This document shows, piece by piece, positions 28,451 to 37,776 of a stretch of DNA of 64,000 nucleotides (position 1 is the first letter of the stretch; each line of letters opens with the position of its first letter). The DNA comes from Streptomyces griseus (GTDB lineage Bacteria > Actinomycetota > Actinomycetes > Streptomycetales > Streptomycetaceae), in contig NZ_UAVD01000011.1 in assembly GCF_900460065.1 (NCBI RefSeq), forward strand, positions 82,125 through 146,124. The letters are read 5' to 3'. A model generated the notes under the pieces. That model was not told where the DNA came from and searched no databases. It was given only the letters and a program-made list of their open reading frames with translations. The position numbers and the translations under genes are program-made.

Positions 28451-30673
28451 GTGAGCAACATTCCCGAGACCGGGCGGACCCAGCGGGTCCAGATCCGGCT
28501 CATCGTCATCCAGGTACTCGTCTTCTCGCTGCTGCTCACCCTCGGCGGACGCCTGTGGTACCTCCAGATCCGCAACGGCGACGAGTACACCGCCGAAGCC
28601 GCGGGCAACGGAGTGCAGCAGGTCGTCCAGCCCGCCGTGCGCGGCTCGATCCTCGACGCCCGCGGCGTGCCGCTCGCCGACAACGAGACCCGCCTCGTCG
28701 TCTCCGCCAGCCGCACCGAGCTGCTGAAGATGAAGGACGACGGCGTCGGCGTCCTCACCCGTCTCGCCGACGTCCTGGACATGAAGGCGAAGGACGTCCG
28801 GGACAAGGTCCGCCTCTGCGACTCCAAGACCCCCCAGCCCTGCTGGAACGGGTCGCCCTACCAGCCGATCCCGGTCACCGACGAGGCCACCACCCAGCAG
28901 GCCCTCCAGATCCGCGAGCGCGCCGAGGACTTCCCCGGCATCACCGCCGAACCCACCGCCGTACGCCGCTACGCCGCACCCGGCAAGGCGAAGACCGCGC
29001 AGGTCCTCGGCTACCTCTCACCCGTCACCGACGAGGAGATCCAGCAGGCGCAGGACGGCCCGTCGCCCTACCTCCGCTCCGACCAGGTCGGCCGCTCCGG
29101 CCTGGAGCGCACGTACGACAAGGAGCTGCGCGGCAAGGCGGGCGTCACCCGCTACGAGGTCGACAACCTCGGCCGCGTCATGGGCGAGGCGGAGAACGAC
29201 CCGGCGGTGGCCGGCTCCACCCTCGTCACCAGCCTCGACGCCCGCGTCCAGGCGGTCGCGGAGCACGAGCTCGCCGCCGCGATGAAGCTGGTCCGCGGCG
29301 AGACGGACAAGATCACCGGCCGGAAGTACGAGGCCGACTCCGGGGCCGTCGTCGTGATGGAGTCCAAGACGGGCCGCATCGTGTCGATGGCCTCCCAGCC
29401 CGACTACGACCCCAACGACTGGGTCGGCGGCATCTCCGGCAAGCAGTACGCCAAGCTCACGAGCAAGAAGTCCAACTACCCGCTGCTCAACCGGGGCATC
29501 CAGGGCCAGGCGCCCGCCGGCTCGATCTTCAAGGTGGTCTCCGCCAGCGCCGCCGTGCGCGGCGGCCACGCCTTCAACGACCTCTACGAGTGCAGCAGCT
29601 CCTACAGCCTCGGCAACCAGACCTTCGCCAACTTCGAGTCCCAGGGCCACGGCCCCATCACCCTCGGCGACGCGCTCAAGTACTCCTGCAACACCGTCTT
29701 CTACCGTCTCGGCCACGAGGAGTGGGCGAAGGACGGCGGCATAAAGCCGAAGAAGAACGCCAAGGACTGGTTCTACCGCACCGCCCGCGACTTCGGTCTC
29801 GGCGCCGAGACCGGCATCGACCTGCCCAACGAGGTCAAGGGCCGCATCCCGGACCGCCAGTGGAAGCAGGACTTCTGGGAGGCCAACAAGAACGCCTGGT
29901 GCAAGGAGGGCAAGAAGGGCGGCACCTACGTCCAGCAGATCGCGTACGAGAGCTGCCTCGAAGGCAACCAGCTCAAGGCCTACGACAGCATCAACTACTC
30001 GATCGGCCAGGGCGACGTCCTCGTCACGCCCATCCAGATGGCCACCGCCTACGCCGCCATCAGCAACGGCGGCACCCTCCACGAGCCCACCGTCGGCAAG
30101 GCCGTGATCAGCCCCGACGGCAAGACCGTCCAGGAGATCGAGCCCAAGGTCAGCGGCAAGCTCCCGGTCAACGCCCAGACCATCAAGGACCTCGACAAGG
30201 GGCTGCGCTCGGTGGTCGAGCCCGGCGGGACCGCCGCCTGGCGGTTCGGCGGCTGGCCGCAGGACAAGATCCCGATGCGCGCCAAGACCGGTACCGCCCA
30301 GGTGTACGGCAAGCAGACCACCGGCTGGTTCGCGACCTACACCGACGACTACACCATCGTCATGACGATCTCCCAGGGCGGCACCGGCTCCGGCTCCGCC
30401 GGGCCCGCCGTCCGCAAGATCTACGACGCGCTCTACGGTCTCGACGCCGCGGGCAACCAGGACAAGAAGAGGGCCCTGCTGCCGAAGCCCCAGAAGGCGC
30501 TGCCGAAGATCCAGCCCGACGGCTCGATCTACGCCCCCAAGGTCAAGCCCTACGACCCCACCCCGGTCACCCCCGAGGAGCAGCCGGGCGGACAGGAACC
30601 CCAGTTGCCCCTGCCGCCCGGAGGCCAGCCCGGACTCACCGGATCACCGGCGTCGAACGGGAGGCAGCCCTGA
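28451..30673 (+). CDS. mrdA: Penicillin-binding protein 2 (class B transpeptidase)
   Basis: The 740-residue bitopic protein has a cytosolic head, one helix (about 17-37, LIVIQVLVFSLLLTLGGRLWY), the PBP dimerisation domain and the transpeptidase domain. Active-site motifs are SIFK (Ser358-Lys361), SCN (412-414) and KTG (612-614). It cross-links peptidoglycan with RodA. An insertion between the SxN and KTG boxes with two Cys (NAWCKEGKKGG and YESCLEG) could form a disulphide. A Pro/Gln/Gly-rich tail follows residue 690. GTG 28451 is chosen because the helix follows as expected and a G-rich site lies upstream. The rodA start overlaps its stop. Confidence 0.95.
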   Translation: MSNIPETGRTQRVQIRLIVIQVLVFSLLLTLGGRLWYLQIRNGDEYTAEAAGNGVQQVVQPAVRGSILDARGVPLADNETRLVVSASRTELLKMKDDGVGVLTRLADVLDMKAKDVRDKVRLCDSKTPQPCWNGSPYQPIPVTDEATTQQALQIRERAEDFPGITAEPTAVRRYAAPGKAKTAQVLGYLSPVTDEEIQQAQDGPSPYLRSDQVGRSGLERTYDKELRGKAGVTRYEVDNLGRVMGEAENDPAVAGSTLVTSLDARVQAVAEHELAAAMKLVRGETDKITGRKYEADSGAVVVMESKTGRIVSMASQPDYDPNDWVGGISGKQYAKLTSKKSNYPLLNRGIQGQAPAGSIFKVVSASAAVRGGHAFNDLYECSSSYSLGNQTFANFESQGHGPITLGDALKYSCNTVFYRLGHEEWAKDGGIKPKKNAKDWFYRTARDFGLGAETGIDLPNEVKGRIPDRQWKQDFWEANKNAWCKEGKKGGTYVQQIAYESCLEGNQLKAYDSINYSIGQGDVLVTPIQMATAYAAISNGGTLHEPTVGKAVISPDGKTVQEIEPKVSGKLPVNAQTIKDLDKGLRSVVEPGGTAAWRFGGWPQDKIPMRAKTGTAQVYGKQTTGWFATYTDDYTIVMTISQGGTGSGSAGPAVRKIYDALYGLDAAGNQDKKRALLPKPQKALPKIQPDGSIYAPKVKPYDPTPVTPEEQPGGQEPQLPLPPGGQPGLTGSPASNGRQP

Positions 30674-31866
30674 TGGCAGGTGGATTCTCCGTCTCCCGCT
30701 ACGCCCCCGACCAGGGCTCCTGGGCCAAGCTGACCGCCCGCGACTCCCTCGTACGGCGGCTGGACTGGCCGCTCCTCGGGGCCGCGCTGGCGCTCTCGTT
30801 CCTCGGCGCCCTGCTCGTGTGGTCCGCGACCCGCAACCGCGACCACCTCACGCAGGGCGACCCGTACTTCTTCCTCCTGCGGCACGCCCTCAACACCGGC
30901 ATCGGCCTCGCCCTGATGATCGGCACGATCTGGCTCGGCCACCGCACGCTGCGCGGGGCCGTCCCCGTCCTCTACGGCATCTCGGTGCTGCTGGTCCTGG
31001 CGGTCCTCACCCCGCTCGGCACCACGGTCAACGGCGCCCACGCGTGGATCAAGCTGCCCGCCGGCTTCTCGATCCAGCCCTCCGAGTTCACGAAGATCAC
31101 CATCATCCTCGTGATGGCGATGCTGCTGGCGGCCCGCGTCGACGCGGGCGACCAGGCCCACCCCGACCACCGGACCGTCGCCAAGGCGCTGGGCCTCGCG
31201 GCCATCCCCATGGCCATCGTCATGCTGATGCCCGACCTCGGCTCGGTGATGGTCATGGCCGTCATCGTCCTCGGCATCCTGCTGGCCTCCGGCGCCTCCA
31301 ACCGCTGGGTCTTCGGCCTCATCGGCGCCGGCGCGGGCGGGGCCGTCGCCATCTGGCAGCTCGGTCTGCTCGACGACTACCAGATCGCCCGGTTCGCCGC
31401 CTTCGCCAACCCCGCGCTCGACCCGGCGGGCGTCGGCTACAACACCAACCAGGCCCGTATCGCGATCGGCTCCGGCGGACTCACCGGCACCGGCCTCTTC
31501 GAGGGCACGCAGACCACCGGCCAGTTCGTGCCCGAGCAGCAGACCGACTTCGTCTTCACCGTCGCCGGCGAGGAGCTGGGGTTCCTCGGCGCGGGGCTGA
31601 TCATCGTGCTCCTGGGCGTCGTCCTGTGGCGCGCCTGCCGGATCGCCCGCGAGACCACCGAGCTGTACGGCACGGTCGTCGCCGCCGGGATCATCGCCTG
31701 GTTCGCCTTCCAGTCCTTCGAGAACATCGGCATGACGCTCGGCATCATGCCGGTCGCCGGGCTGCCGCTGCCCTTCGTCTCCTACGGAGGATCCTCGATG
31801 TTCGCCGTCTGGGTGGCGATCGGACTGCTGCAGTCCATCAGGGTGCAACGGCCCATGTCCGCCTGA
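30673..31866 (+). CDS. rodA: RodA/SEDS peptidoglycan glycosyltransferase
   Basis: The 397-residue polytopic SEDS protein has about ten helices. SEDS proteins polymerise glycan strands from lipid II together with a class B PBP. Signatures include GAHAWIKLPAGFSIQPSEFTK, MPDLGSVMVMA, LTGTGLFEGTQTTGQFVPEQQTDFVF and the terminal GIMPVAGLPLPFVSYGGSSM. The ATG overlaps the pbp2 stop (TGATG), so the pair is translationally coupled. In S. coelicolor the gene at this place is called sfr. It closes the mre cluster; the CYTH-CHAD gene begins 30 bases later. Confidence 0.95.
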   Translation: MAGGFSVSRYAPDQGSWAKLTARDSLVRRLDWPLLGAALALSFLGALLVWSATRNRDHLTQGDPYFFLLRHALNTGIGLALMIGTIWLGHRTLRGAVPVLYGISVLLVLAVLTPLGTTVNGAHAWIKLPAGFSIQPSEFTKITIILVMAMLLAARVDAGDQAHPDHRTVAKALGLAAIPMAIVMLMPDLGSVMVMAVIVLGILLASGASNRWVFGLIGAGAGGAVAIWQLGLLDDYQIARFAAFANPALDPAGVGYNTNQARIAIGSGGLTGTGLFEGTQTTGQFVPEQQTDFVFTVAGEELGFLGAGLIIVLLGVVLWRACRIARETTELYGTVVAAGIIAWFAFQSFENIGMTLGIMPVAGLPLPFVSYGGSSMFAVWVAIGLLQSIRVQRPMSA

Positions 31867-31896
31867 ACCCGGCGCCCGCCGGGTAGGTGTCCGTAC

Positions 31897-33423
31897 ATGG
31901 CGGACACCAAGCGCGAGATCGAGCGGAAGTACGAAGCCACCGACGACACCCGGCTGCCCGACCTGACCCGGGCGGCCGGGGTCGACCGGACGGTCCACCG
32001 CGGGCTGACCGAGCTCGACGCCGTCTACTACGACACCGCCGACCTCCGCCTCGCCGCCGACGGCCTCACCCTGCGCCGCAGGACCGGCGGGGCCGACGAG
32101 GGCTGGCACGCGAAGTTCCCCGTCGCCGTCGGCGTCCGGGACGAGATCCACGAGCCGCTCTCCGACGCGGTGCCGCCCCCGCTGGCGGCCCTGCTGCGCT
32201 CCCGGGTCCGCCGCGCCGCGATCGACCCCGTCGTCCGGCTGCTCTCCTCCCGGGACGTCCACCACCTGCTGGCCGCCGACGGGGCCCTCCTCGCCGAGGT
32301 CAGCGTCGACAAGGTGCTCGCGGAGCGCCTCGCGGGGGAGGGGAGCGGCGCCACCGTCACCTGGACCGAGATCGAGGTCGAGCTCGCGGACGACGGCGAC
32401 CCCGCGATCCTGGACGCCGTCGAGAAGCGGCTCCGCAAGGCCGGGGTGCGCCCCGCCGGGTCCACGTCGAAGCTCGCCCGGGCGCTGGCGGAGACGACCC
32501 CCGTACGCGAGGGGGAGCGGCGGGAGCCGGACGCGCCGCGCACCGCGGGCGACCACGTCCTCGCCTACGTGCGGAAGCAGATCTCCACGATCGTCCGCCT
32601 CGACCCCGCCGTCCGCCGCGGTCTTCCCGACTCCGTGCACAAGATGCGCGTGGCCACCCGCAGGCTGCGCAGCACCTTCAAGACCCACCGCAAGCTCCTC
32701 GACCGCGAGGTCACCGACCCCCTCGGCGCGGAGCTCAAGTGGCTCGCCGCCGAACTGGGCCTCGACCGCGACCAGGAGGTCCTGGACGAGCGGCTCGGCA
32801 CCCGCGTCGAGACCCTGCCCGCCACCCTGACGCTCGGCCCGGTCCGCGGCCGGCTCCGCGCCTGGTCGGCCGCCCGCCGCACGGGCTCGCGCCGCAGGAT
32901 CGTCGACGTACTGGACGGGAAGCGGTATCTGGACCTCCTGGACGCCCTCGACGCGCTGAGCGCGGACCCGCCCCTGCGCCCCGCCGCCCGCAAGGCGCCG
33001 GAGAAGGCCCTGCCCCGGGCCGTGCTCAAGGACTACGAGAAGCTCGCGCGCCGCATGGACCACGCCCTGGAACACCCGCCGGGCCCCGAGCGGGACACCG
33101 CGATGCACGAGGCCCGCAAGGCCGCCAAGCGCGCCCGGTACGCGGGTGAGGCGGCCCGCCCCGCGCTCGGCGGGCCCGCCAAACGCTTCGCCAAACGCGT
33201 GAAGGCCGTGCAGACCGTCCTCGGCGACCACCAGGACAGCGTCGTCGCCCGCGAGGCCCTGCGGACCCTCGCGATCCAGTCGCACGCGGCGGGGGAGACC
33301 GCGTTCACCTGGGGGCTGCTGTACGGACAGGAGGAGGCCGTCGCCGAGGCCCGGGAGCGCGAACTGCCCGAGGTCTGGGCCCGGGCGTCGGACCCGACGC
33401 TGCGGGCGGATCTGAAGACCTGA
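31897..33423 (+). CDS. CYTH and CHAD domain protein
   Basis: The 508-residue cytosolic protein has two phosphate-polymer domains. The N-terminal CYTH triphosphate tunnel domain (about 1-200) has the ExExK signature as REIERKYEA and alternating acidic/basic strands (TWTEIEVELADDGDP). The C-terminal helical CHAD domain (about 215-500) is rich in conserved His and Arg, for example VHKMRVATRRLRSTFKTHR and MHEARKAAKRARYAGEAA. CHAD domains bind polyphosphate and CYTH domains hydrolyse triphosphate chains, so a role in polyphosphate or nucleotide-triphosphate handling is likely. The ATG 31897 has no strong Shine-Dalgarno sequence; GTAGGTG lies about 8 bases ahead. Confidence 0.93.
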   Translation: MADTKREIERKYEATDDTRLPDLTRAAGVDRTVHRGLTELDAVYYDTADLRLAADGLTLRRRTGGADEGWHAKFPVAVGVRDEIHEPLSDAVPPPLAALLRSRVRRAAIDPVVRLLSSRDVHHLLAADGALLAEVSVDKVLAERLAGEGSGATVTWTEIEVELADDGDPAILDAVEKRLRKAGVRPAGSTSKLARALAETTPVREGERREPDAPRTAGDHVLAYVRKQISTIVRLDPAVRRGLPDSVHKMRVATRRLRSTFKTHRKLLDREVTDPLGAELKWLAAELGLDRDQEVLDERLGTRVETLPATLTLGPVRGRLRAWSAARRTGSRRRIVDVLDGKRYLDLLDALDALSADPPLRPAARKAPEKALPRAVLKDYEKLARRMDHALEHPPGPERDTAMHEARKAAKRARYAGEAARPALGGPAKRFAKRVKAVQTVLGDHQDSVVAREALRTLAIQSHAAGETAFTWGLLYGQEEAVAEARERELPEVWARASDPTLRADLKT

Positions 33424-33432
33424 GACGCGCGG

Positions 33433-33438
33433 TAGGCT
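33433..33438 (+). promoter_or_regulatory. Candidate -10 element upstream of the radical-SAM gene
   Basis: TAGGCT (TAnnnT) lies 38 bases before the ATG at 33476, with an AAAGG ribosome site between. It would give the radical-SAM gene its own promoter, separate from the CYTH-CHAD gene that ends just upstream. Confidence 0.4.
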
Positions 33439-33475
33439 TGATGGTCACCCCTGCCGGCTCACAAAGGTTCGCGAG

Positions 33476-35404
33476 ATGTCTGCCGCATCGGTCTTCCCAC
33501 AGCTCGAAGCTCTGCTCCCGCATGTGCAGAAGCCCATCCAGTACGTCGGCGGTGAGCTGAACTCCACCGTCAAGGACTGGGACAGCTGTGACGTCCGCTG
33601 GACCCTGATGTACCCCGACGCCTACGAGGTCGGGCTCCCCAACCAGGGCGTCATGATCCTCTACGAGGTGCTCAACGAGCGCGAGGGCGTCCTCGCCGAG
33701 CGCACCTACAGCGTCTGGCCGGACCTCGAAGAGCTGATGCGCGAGCACAACGTGCCCCAGTTCACCGTGGACAGCCACCGCCCCGTCGGCGCGTTCGACG
33801 TCTTCGGGCTGAGCTTGTCCACCGAGCTGGGCTACACCAACATGCTCACCGCCCTGGACCTCGCGGGCATCCCGCTGGAGTCCAAGGACCGTGACGTGGA
33901 CCACCCGATCGTCCTCGCGGGCGGCCACGCCGCGTTCAACCCCGAGCCGATCGCGGACTTCATCGACTGCGCGGTCGTCGGCGACGGCGAACAGGCCGTC
34001 CTGGAGATCACCGAGATCATCCGCGCCTGGAAGGCCGAGGGCCGCCCCGGCGGCCGCGACGAGGTCCTCTTCCGGCTCTCGAAGACCGGCGGCGTCTACG
34101 TCCCGCGCTTCTACGACGTCGAGTACCTCCCCGACGGCCGCATCGGCCGCGTCGTGCCCAACCGTTCCGGCGTGCCGTGGCGGGTCTCCAAGCACACGGT
34201 GATGGACCTCGACGAGTGGCCCTACCCCAAGCAGCCGCTCGTACCGCTCGCGGAGACTGTGCACGAGCGGATGTCCGTGGAGATCTTCCGCGGCTGCACC
34301 CGCGGCTGCCGTTTCTGCCAGGCCGGCATGATCACGCGCCCCGTGCGGGAGCGAAGCATCACCGGCATCGGCGAGATGGTCGACAAGGGACTCAAGGCGA
34401 CCGGCTTCGAGGAGGTCGGCCTCCTCTCGCTCTCCTCCGCCGACCACAGCGAGATCGGCGACATCGCCAAGGGCCTCGCCGACCGCTACACCGACGACAA
34501 GATCGGCCTGTCGCTGCCCTCCACCCGCGTCGACGCCTTCAACGTCGACCTGGCCAACGAGCTGACCCGCAACGGGCGCCGCTCCGGCCTCACCTTCGCC
34601 CCCGAGGGCGGCTCCGAGCGCATGCGCAAGGTCATCAACAAGATGGTCTCGGAGGAGGACCTGATCCGCACGGTCGCCACCGCCTACGGCAACGGCTGGC
34701 GCCAGGTGAAGCTCTACTTCATGTGCGGCCTGCCCACCGAGACCGACGAGGACGTCCTCCAGATCGGCGACATGGCGGTCAACGTCATCGCCAAGGGCCG
34801 CGAGGTCTCCGGCCAGAACGACATCCGCTGCACCGTCTCCATCGGCGGCTTCGTGCCCAAGCCGCACACCCCCTTCCAGTGGGCCCCGCAGCTCAGCGCC
34901 GAGGACACCGATGCCCGGCTCAAGAAGCTCCGCGACAAGATCCGCGGCGACAAGAAGTACGGCCGCTCCATCGGCTTCCGCTACCACGACGGCAAGCCCG
35001 GCATCGTCGAGGGCCTCCTCTCGCGCGGCGACCGCCGCGTCGGCTCCGTCATCCGCGCGGTCTACGAGTCCGGGGGCCGCTTCGACGGCTGGCGCGAGCA
35101 CTTCAGCTACGACCTCTGGATGAACTGCGCCGAGAAGACGCTGCCCGGGTTCGGGGTCGACGTCGACTGGTACACCACCCGCGAGCGCACCTACGAGGAG
35201 GTCCTGCCCTGGGACCACCTCGACTCCGGCCTGGACAAGGACTGGCTCTGGGAGGACTGGCAGGACGCGCTCGACGAGACCGAGGTCGAGGACTGCCGCT
35301 GGACCCCCTGCTTCGACTGCGGCGTCTGCCCGCAGCTCGACCTGGACATCCAGATCGGCCCGACCGGCAAGAAGCTCCTGCCGCTCAGCGTCGTCAACAA
35401 GTAG
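33476..35404 (+). CDS. Radical SAM protein, TIGR03960 type
   Basis: The 642-residue protein has an N-terminal cobalamin-binding-like region (about 40-180) followed by the radical-SAM barrel. The iron-sulphur motif is FRGCTRGCRFCQAGM, with Cys274, Cys278 and Cys281 in CxxxCxxC spacing. A Cys cluster near the C-terminus (CFDCGVCPQL, about 610-620) could bind a further cluster. In other bacteria this family is next to, or fused with, the TIGR03936/DUF2344 protein, and both stand upstream of rne-rplU-rpmA-obg; here the partner follows after one intervening gene. The reaction is not known to me. ATG 33476 has AAAGG 9 bases upstream. Confidence 0.93.
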   Translation: MSAASVFPQLEALLPHVQKPIQYVGGELNSTVKDWDSCDVRWTLMYPDAYEVGLPNQGVMILYEVLNEREGVLAERTYSVWPDLEELMREHNVPQFTVDSHRPVGAFDVFGLSLSTELGYTNMLTALDLAGIPLESKDRDVDHPIVLAGGHAAFNPEPIADFIDCAVVGDGEQAVLEITEIIRAWKAEGRPGGRDEVLFRLSKTGGVYVPRFYDVEYLPDGRIGRVVPNRSGVPWRVSKHTVMDLDEWPYPKQPLVPLAETVHERMSVEIFRGCTRGCRFCQAGMITRPVRERSITGIGEMVDKGLKATGFEEVGLLSLSSADHSEIGDIAKGLADRYTDDKIGLSLPSTRVDAFNVDLANELTRNGRRSGLTFAPEGGSERMRKVINKMVSEEDLIRTVATAYGNGWRQVKLYFMCGLPTETDEDVLQIGDMAVNVIAKGREVSGQNDIRCTVSIGGFVPKPHTPFQWAPQLSAEDTDARLKKLRDKIRGDKKYGRSIGFRYHDGKPGIVEGLLSRGDRRVGSVIRAVYESGGRFDGWREHFSYDLWMNCAEKTLPGFGVDVDWYTTRERTYEEVLPWDHLDSGLDKDWLWEDWQDALDETEVEDCRWTPCFDCGVCPQLDLDIQIGPTGKKLLPLSVVNK

Positions 35405-35424
35405 CGCGCCCCGCGAACGCCCCG

Positions 35425-35457
35425 CAGGCCCGGCCCGGCAACCCCGGACCGGGCCTG
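35425..35457 (+). terminator. Hairpin after the radical-SAM gene
   Basis: Inverted repeat CAGGCCCGG / CCGGGCCTG (35425-35433 and 35449-35457) directly before the next start at 35474. It could be a terminator or attenuator. Confidence 0.5.
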
Positions 35458-35473
35458 ACGCGTCCTCGACCGC

Positions 35474-36643
35474 ATGGACTACGGCAAGCACCAGGCACCC
35501 CGGGGATACGAGCCGGGTGAAAGCGTTCCGGCCACGCTGATCAGGATCCCGGTGCGGATCGTGGTCGTGGTGCTCGTCCTGCCCGTCCGCATGGCCTGGG
35601 ACGTGCTCACCGCGCTGGGCCACGCCGCCGACCGGGCCCTGCTCCGCCCGCTCGGCCGGGCCCTGGCGCGGCTCCTCGACACCCTCGTACTGACCCCGCT
35701 GGCCTGGCTGTACACCGGGGTCCTCACCCCGCTCGGCAAGGCCGCCGTCCGGCCGGCCGCCGCCCTCCTCCTGTGGCCCTGGGTCGGCCTGTGGCGGTAC
35801 GTGGTCGTCCCCGTCGCCCGCCACGGGATCGCCGCGCCGGCGGTGTGGCTGTACGCCCACGTCCTCACCCCGCTGGGCCACGGGCTCCGGTGGATCGGCA
35901 CCGCCCTGCCGGCCCCGGCCGCACGCGCTCTGGGAACCGGTCTCGACCGGCTGCTCGACGTCCTGCTCCTCCGGCCGGTCGCGGCTCTGTGGCGGCACGT
36001 GATCGTCCCCGCCGTCCGCCACGGCCTGGTCGCCCCGGCGGTGTGGCTCCACGAGACCCTTCTCACCCCTCTCGGCCAGGGCACGGCCCGGGTCCTCGGC
36101 CGGCTCGGGCGGGCGATCGCGGCCACCGGACGCGGGCTGGGCACCGCCGCCGCGTGGCTGGTCATGACCCTGCTCGTGGCCCCCGCCTCCTGGACGTACC
36201 GCCGGATCCTCGCCCCGGTCGGCCGTGAGGTCGCCGCCGCGTTCGAGGTCGCCTGGCGGATCACCGGGTACGTCTCCCGGGCCGTCGGCCGCTTCGTCGC
36301 CCGGCTCGCGTGGCACCTGATCGGCGCGCCCGTCTCCTGGGCGTACCGCACCCTGTGCGTCCCCGTCGGCCACTTCCTGCGCGACTCCGTGTGGGCGCCG
36401 GCCCGCCGCGCCTCCGCCGAGGCGGGCCGGGCCGCCCGCGCGGCCCTCGCCTCCGCCCGGGAAACCGTGCGCAGGGCGCGCCGCGACGCGTGGCGGGCGC
36501 TGGGCGGCTCCACGGACGGCGCACGGTCCCGGGAACCGGTGGGGATCCCTGCGCGTACTCTGGGTAGTACAACGACTGTCCCCAGCGCGGCGCAGGCAAC
36601 CGAGAGCGCCCCGTTCGGCGAGAAATTCGTCGAGCGGGTGTGA
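35474..36643 (+). CDS. Repeat-built hydrophobic protein of unknown function
   Basis: The 389-residue protein is not one I can assign to a family. It is made of repeated hydrophobic units: WLYTGVLTPLG, WLYAHVLTPLG and WLHETLLTPLG each follow a basic/hydrophobic stretch, and LWRYVVVPVARHGIAAPAV recurs as LWRHVIVPAVRHGLVAPAV, with a spacing of roughly 75-90 residues. Weaker copies follow (WTYRRILAPVG, WAYRTLCVPVG). Each unit holds an amphipathic helix with many Arg, so it may lie on or in the membrane as re-entrant helices. Residues 330-389 are polar. It sits between two members of a conserved pair (TIGR03960 and TIGR03936), and its stop overlaps a GTG in the next frame. The real start may be ATG 35474. 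Confidence 0.72.
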   Translation: MDYGKHQAPRGYEPGESVPATLIRIPVRIVVVVLVLPVRMAWDVLTALGHAADRALLRPLGRALARLLDTLVLTPLAWLYTGVLTPLGKAAVRPAAALLLWPWVGLWRYVVVPVARHGIAAPAVWLYAHVLTPLGHGLRWIGTALPAPAARALGTGLDRLLDVLLLRPVAALWRHVIVPAVRHGLVAPAVWLHETLLTPLGQGTARVLGRLGRAIAATGRGLGTAAAWLVMTLLVAPASWTYRRILAPVGREVAAAFEVAWRITGYVSRAVGRFVARLAWHLIGAPVSWAYRTLCVPVGHFLRDSVWAPARRASAEAGRAARAALASARETVRRARRDAWRALGGSTDGARSREPVGIPARTLGSTTTVPSAAQATESAPFGEKFVERV

Positions 36644-36723
36644 TCCGGAGCGGCACCCCGGGGCCACCCGAATTTCGTGGGCGGCGCGCCACCGCGCCCG
36701 CCCCGCACCGAGGAGAAGAACCA

Positions 36724-37548
36724 CTGGGCAAGCGACAGCCCGAAGGCCCGCCGCCCGCACCGGCAGTGCAGCGCATCCGCCTGCGCTACACCAAGCGCGG
36801 CCGCCTCCGGTTCACCAGCCACCGGGACTTCCAGCGGGCCTTCGAGCGGGCACTGCGCCGCTCCGAGGTGCCGATGGCGTACTCGGCGGGCTTCACCCCC
36901 CACCCCAAGGTCTCCTACGCCAATGCCGCACCCACCGGCACGGGCAGCGAGGCGGAGTTCCTGGAGATCGCCCTCACCGAGGCGCGGGACCCCGCGGTCC
37001 TGCGCGGACTGCTCGACGCCTCGATGCCGGACGGCCTCGACATCGTCGACGCCGTGGAGGCCCGCACCTCGGGCCTGGCCGAGCGGCTCACCGCGTCCGT
37101 CTGGGAGATGCGTCTGGACGGCGTCGATCCCGAGGACGTCCGCACCGCCGTGGCCGCGTTCAACGACGCCGGGACCGTCGAGGTCCAGCGCAAGGCGAAG
37201 AACGGCATCCGGACGTTCGACGCCCGTGCCGCCGTGGCCGACCTGCGGGTCGTCGACGCCTCCGCCGATAGGCCGGTCGAGCGGCCCTGTGCGATACTGC
37301 GCCTGGTTGTTCGGCACGTGACACCTGCCGTACGACCCGACGACGTCCTGTCCGGTCTCCGCGCCGTGGCCGACCTGGCGCCGCCGGTCCCCGCAGCGGT
37401 GACCAGGCTGGCGCAGGGGCTCTTCGACGAGGAGTCCGGCACGGTGACCGACCCTCTCGCGCCCGACCGCGAGGCCGCCCCGACCGCACATCCCGCGGTC
37501 GCCGGGGCAGCCGTCGCGACGGCGCCGGAAGGCGCGGGTTCCGCGTAA
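36724..37548 (+). CDS. TIGR03936/DUF2344 protein, apparent CTG start
   Basis: The protein has about 274 residues and belongs to the family that partners or is fused to TIGR03960 radical-SAM proteins. The core motif is RIRLRYTKRGRLRFTSHRDF, then MAYSAGFTPHPKVSYANAAP. The start is unusual. AGGAG (36711-36715) lies 8 bases before a CTG at 36724, giving (M)GKRQPEGPPPAP, whereas the only earlier start, GTG 36640, overlaps the upstream stop, has no ribosome site and would add 28 non-conserved residues. CTG is therefore preferred. The C-terminal 50 residues are Ala/Pro-rich. The gap to rne is 228 bases. Confidence 0.88.
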   Translation: MGKRQPEGPPPAPAVQRIRLRYTKRGRLRFTSHRDFQRAFERALRRSEVPMAYSAGFTPHPKVSYANAAPTGTGSEAEFLEIALTEARDPAVLRGLLDASMPDGLDIVDAVEARTSGLAERLTASVWEMRLDGVDPEDVRTAVAAFNDAGTVEVQRKAKNGIRTFDARAAVADLRVVDASADRPVERPCAILRLVVRHVTPAVRPDDVLSGLRAVADLAPPVPAAVTRLAQGLFDEESGTVTDPLAPDREAAPTAHPAVAGAAVATAPEGAGSA

Positions 37549-37776
37549 GGCGGTCGTTGTAGCGCAGCCCTCCGACTCGGGAGCCACCTGGGTCGGGCCG
37601 CGCACTGACCCACAAGACTTTCGCCAGGCCGTACGCACACCGCATACGGAACCGGCGAGCCAGACATCAGTTCCCGTGCGGCGCCCGCGCCCCGGACGGC
37701 GGTATCGCACCACTGCGGACCGAGCCGGACCGGAATCAGACGCGGCGCCCGGGAGCACGACGGGAGAACCGCCCGC

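Noticed and set aside
30550..33285. 911-residue minus-strand frame opposite rodA and the CYTH-CHAD gene
   Set aside because: It spans two well-supported genes on the other strand and is Gly/Arg/Asp low-complexity.
33305..36760. 1151-residue minus-strand frame opposite the radical-SAM gene
   Set aside because: It is an antisense shadow in a G/C-rich gene; composition Ala/Gly/Asp/Arg, no motif, no start context.
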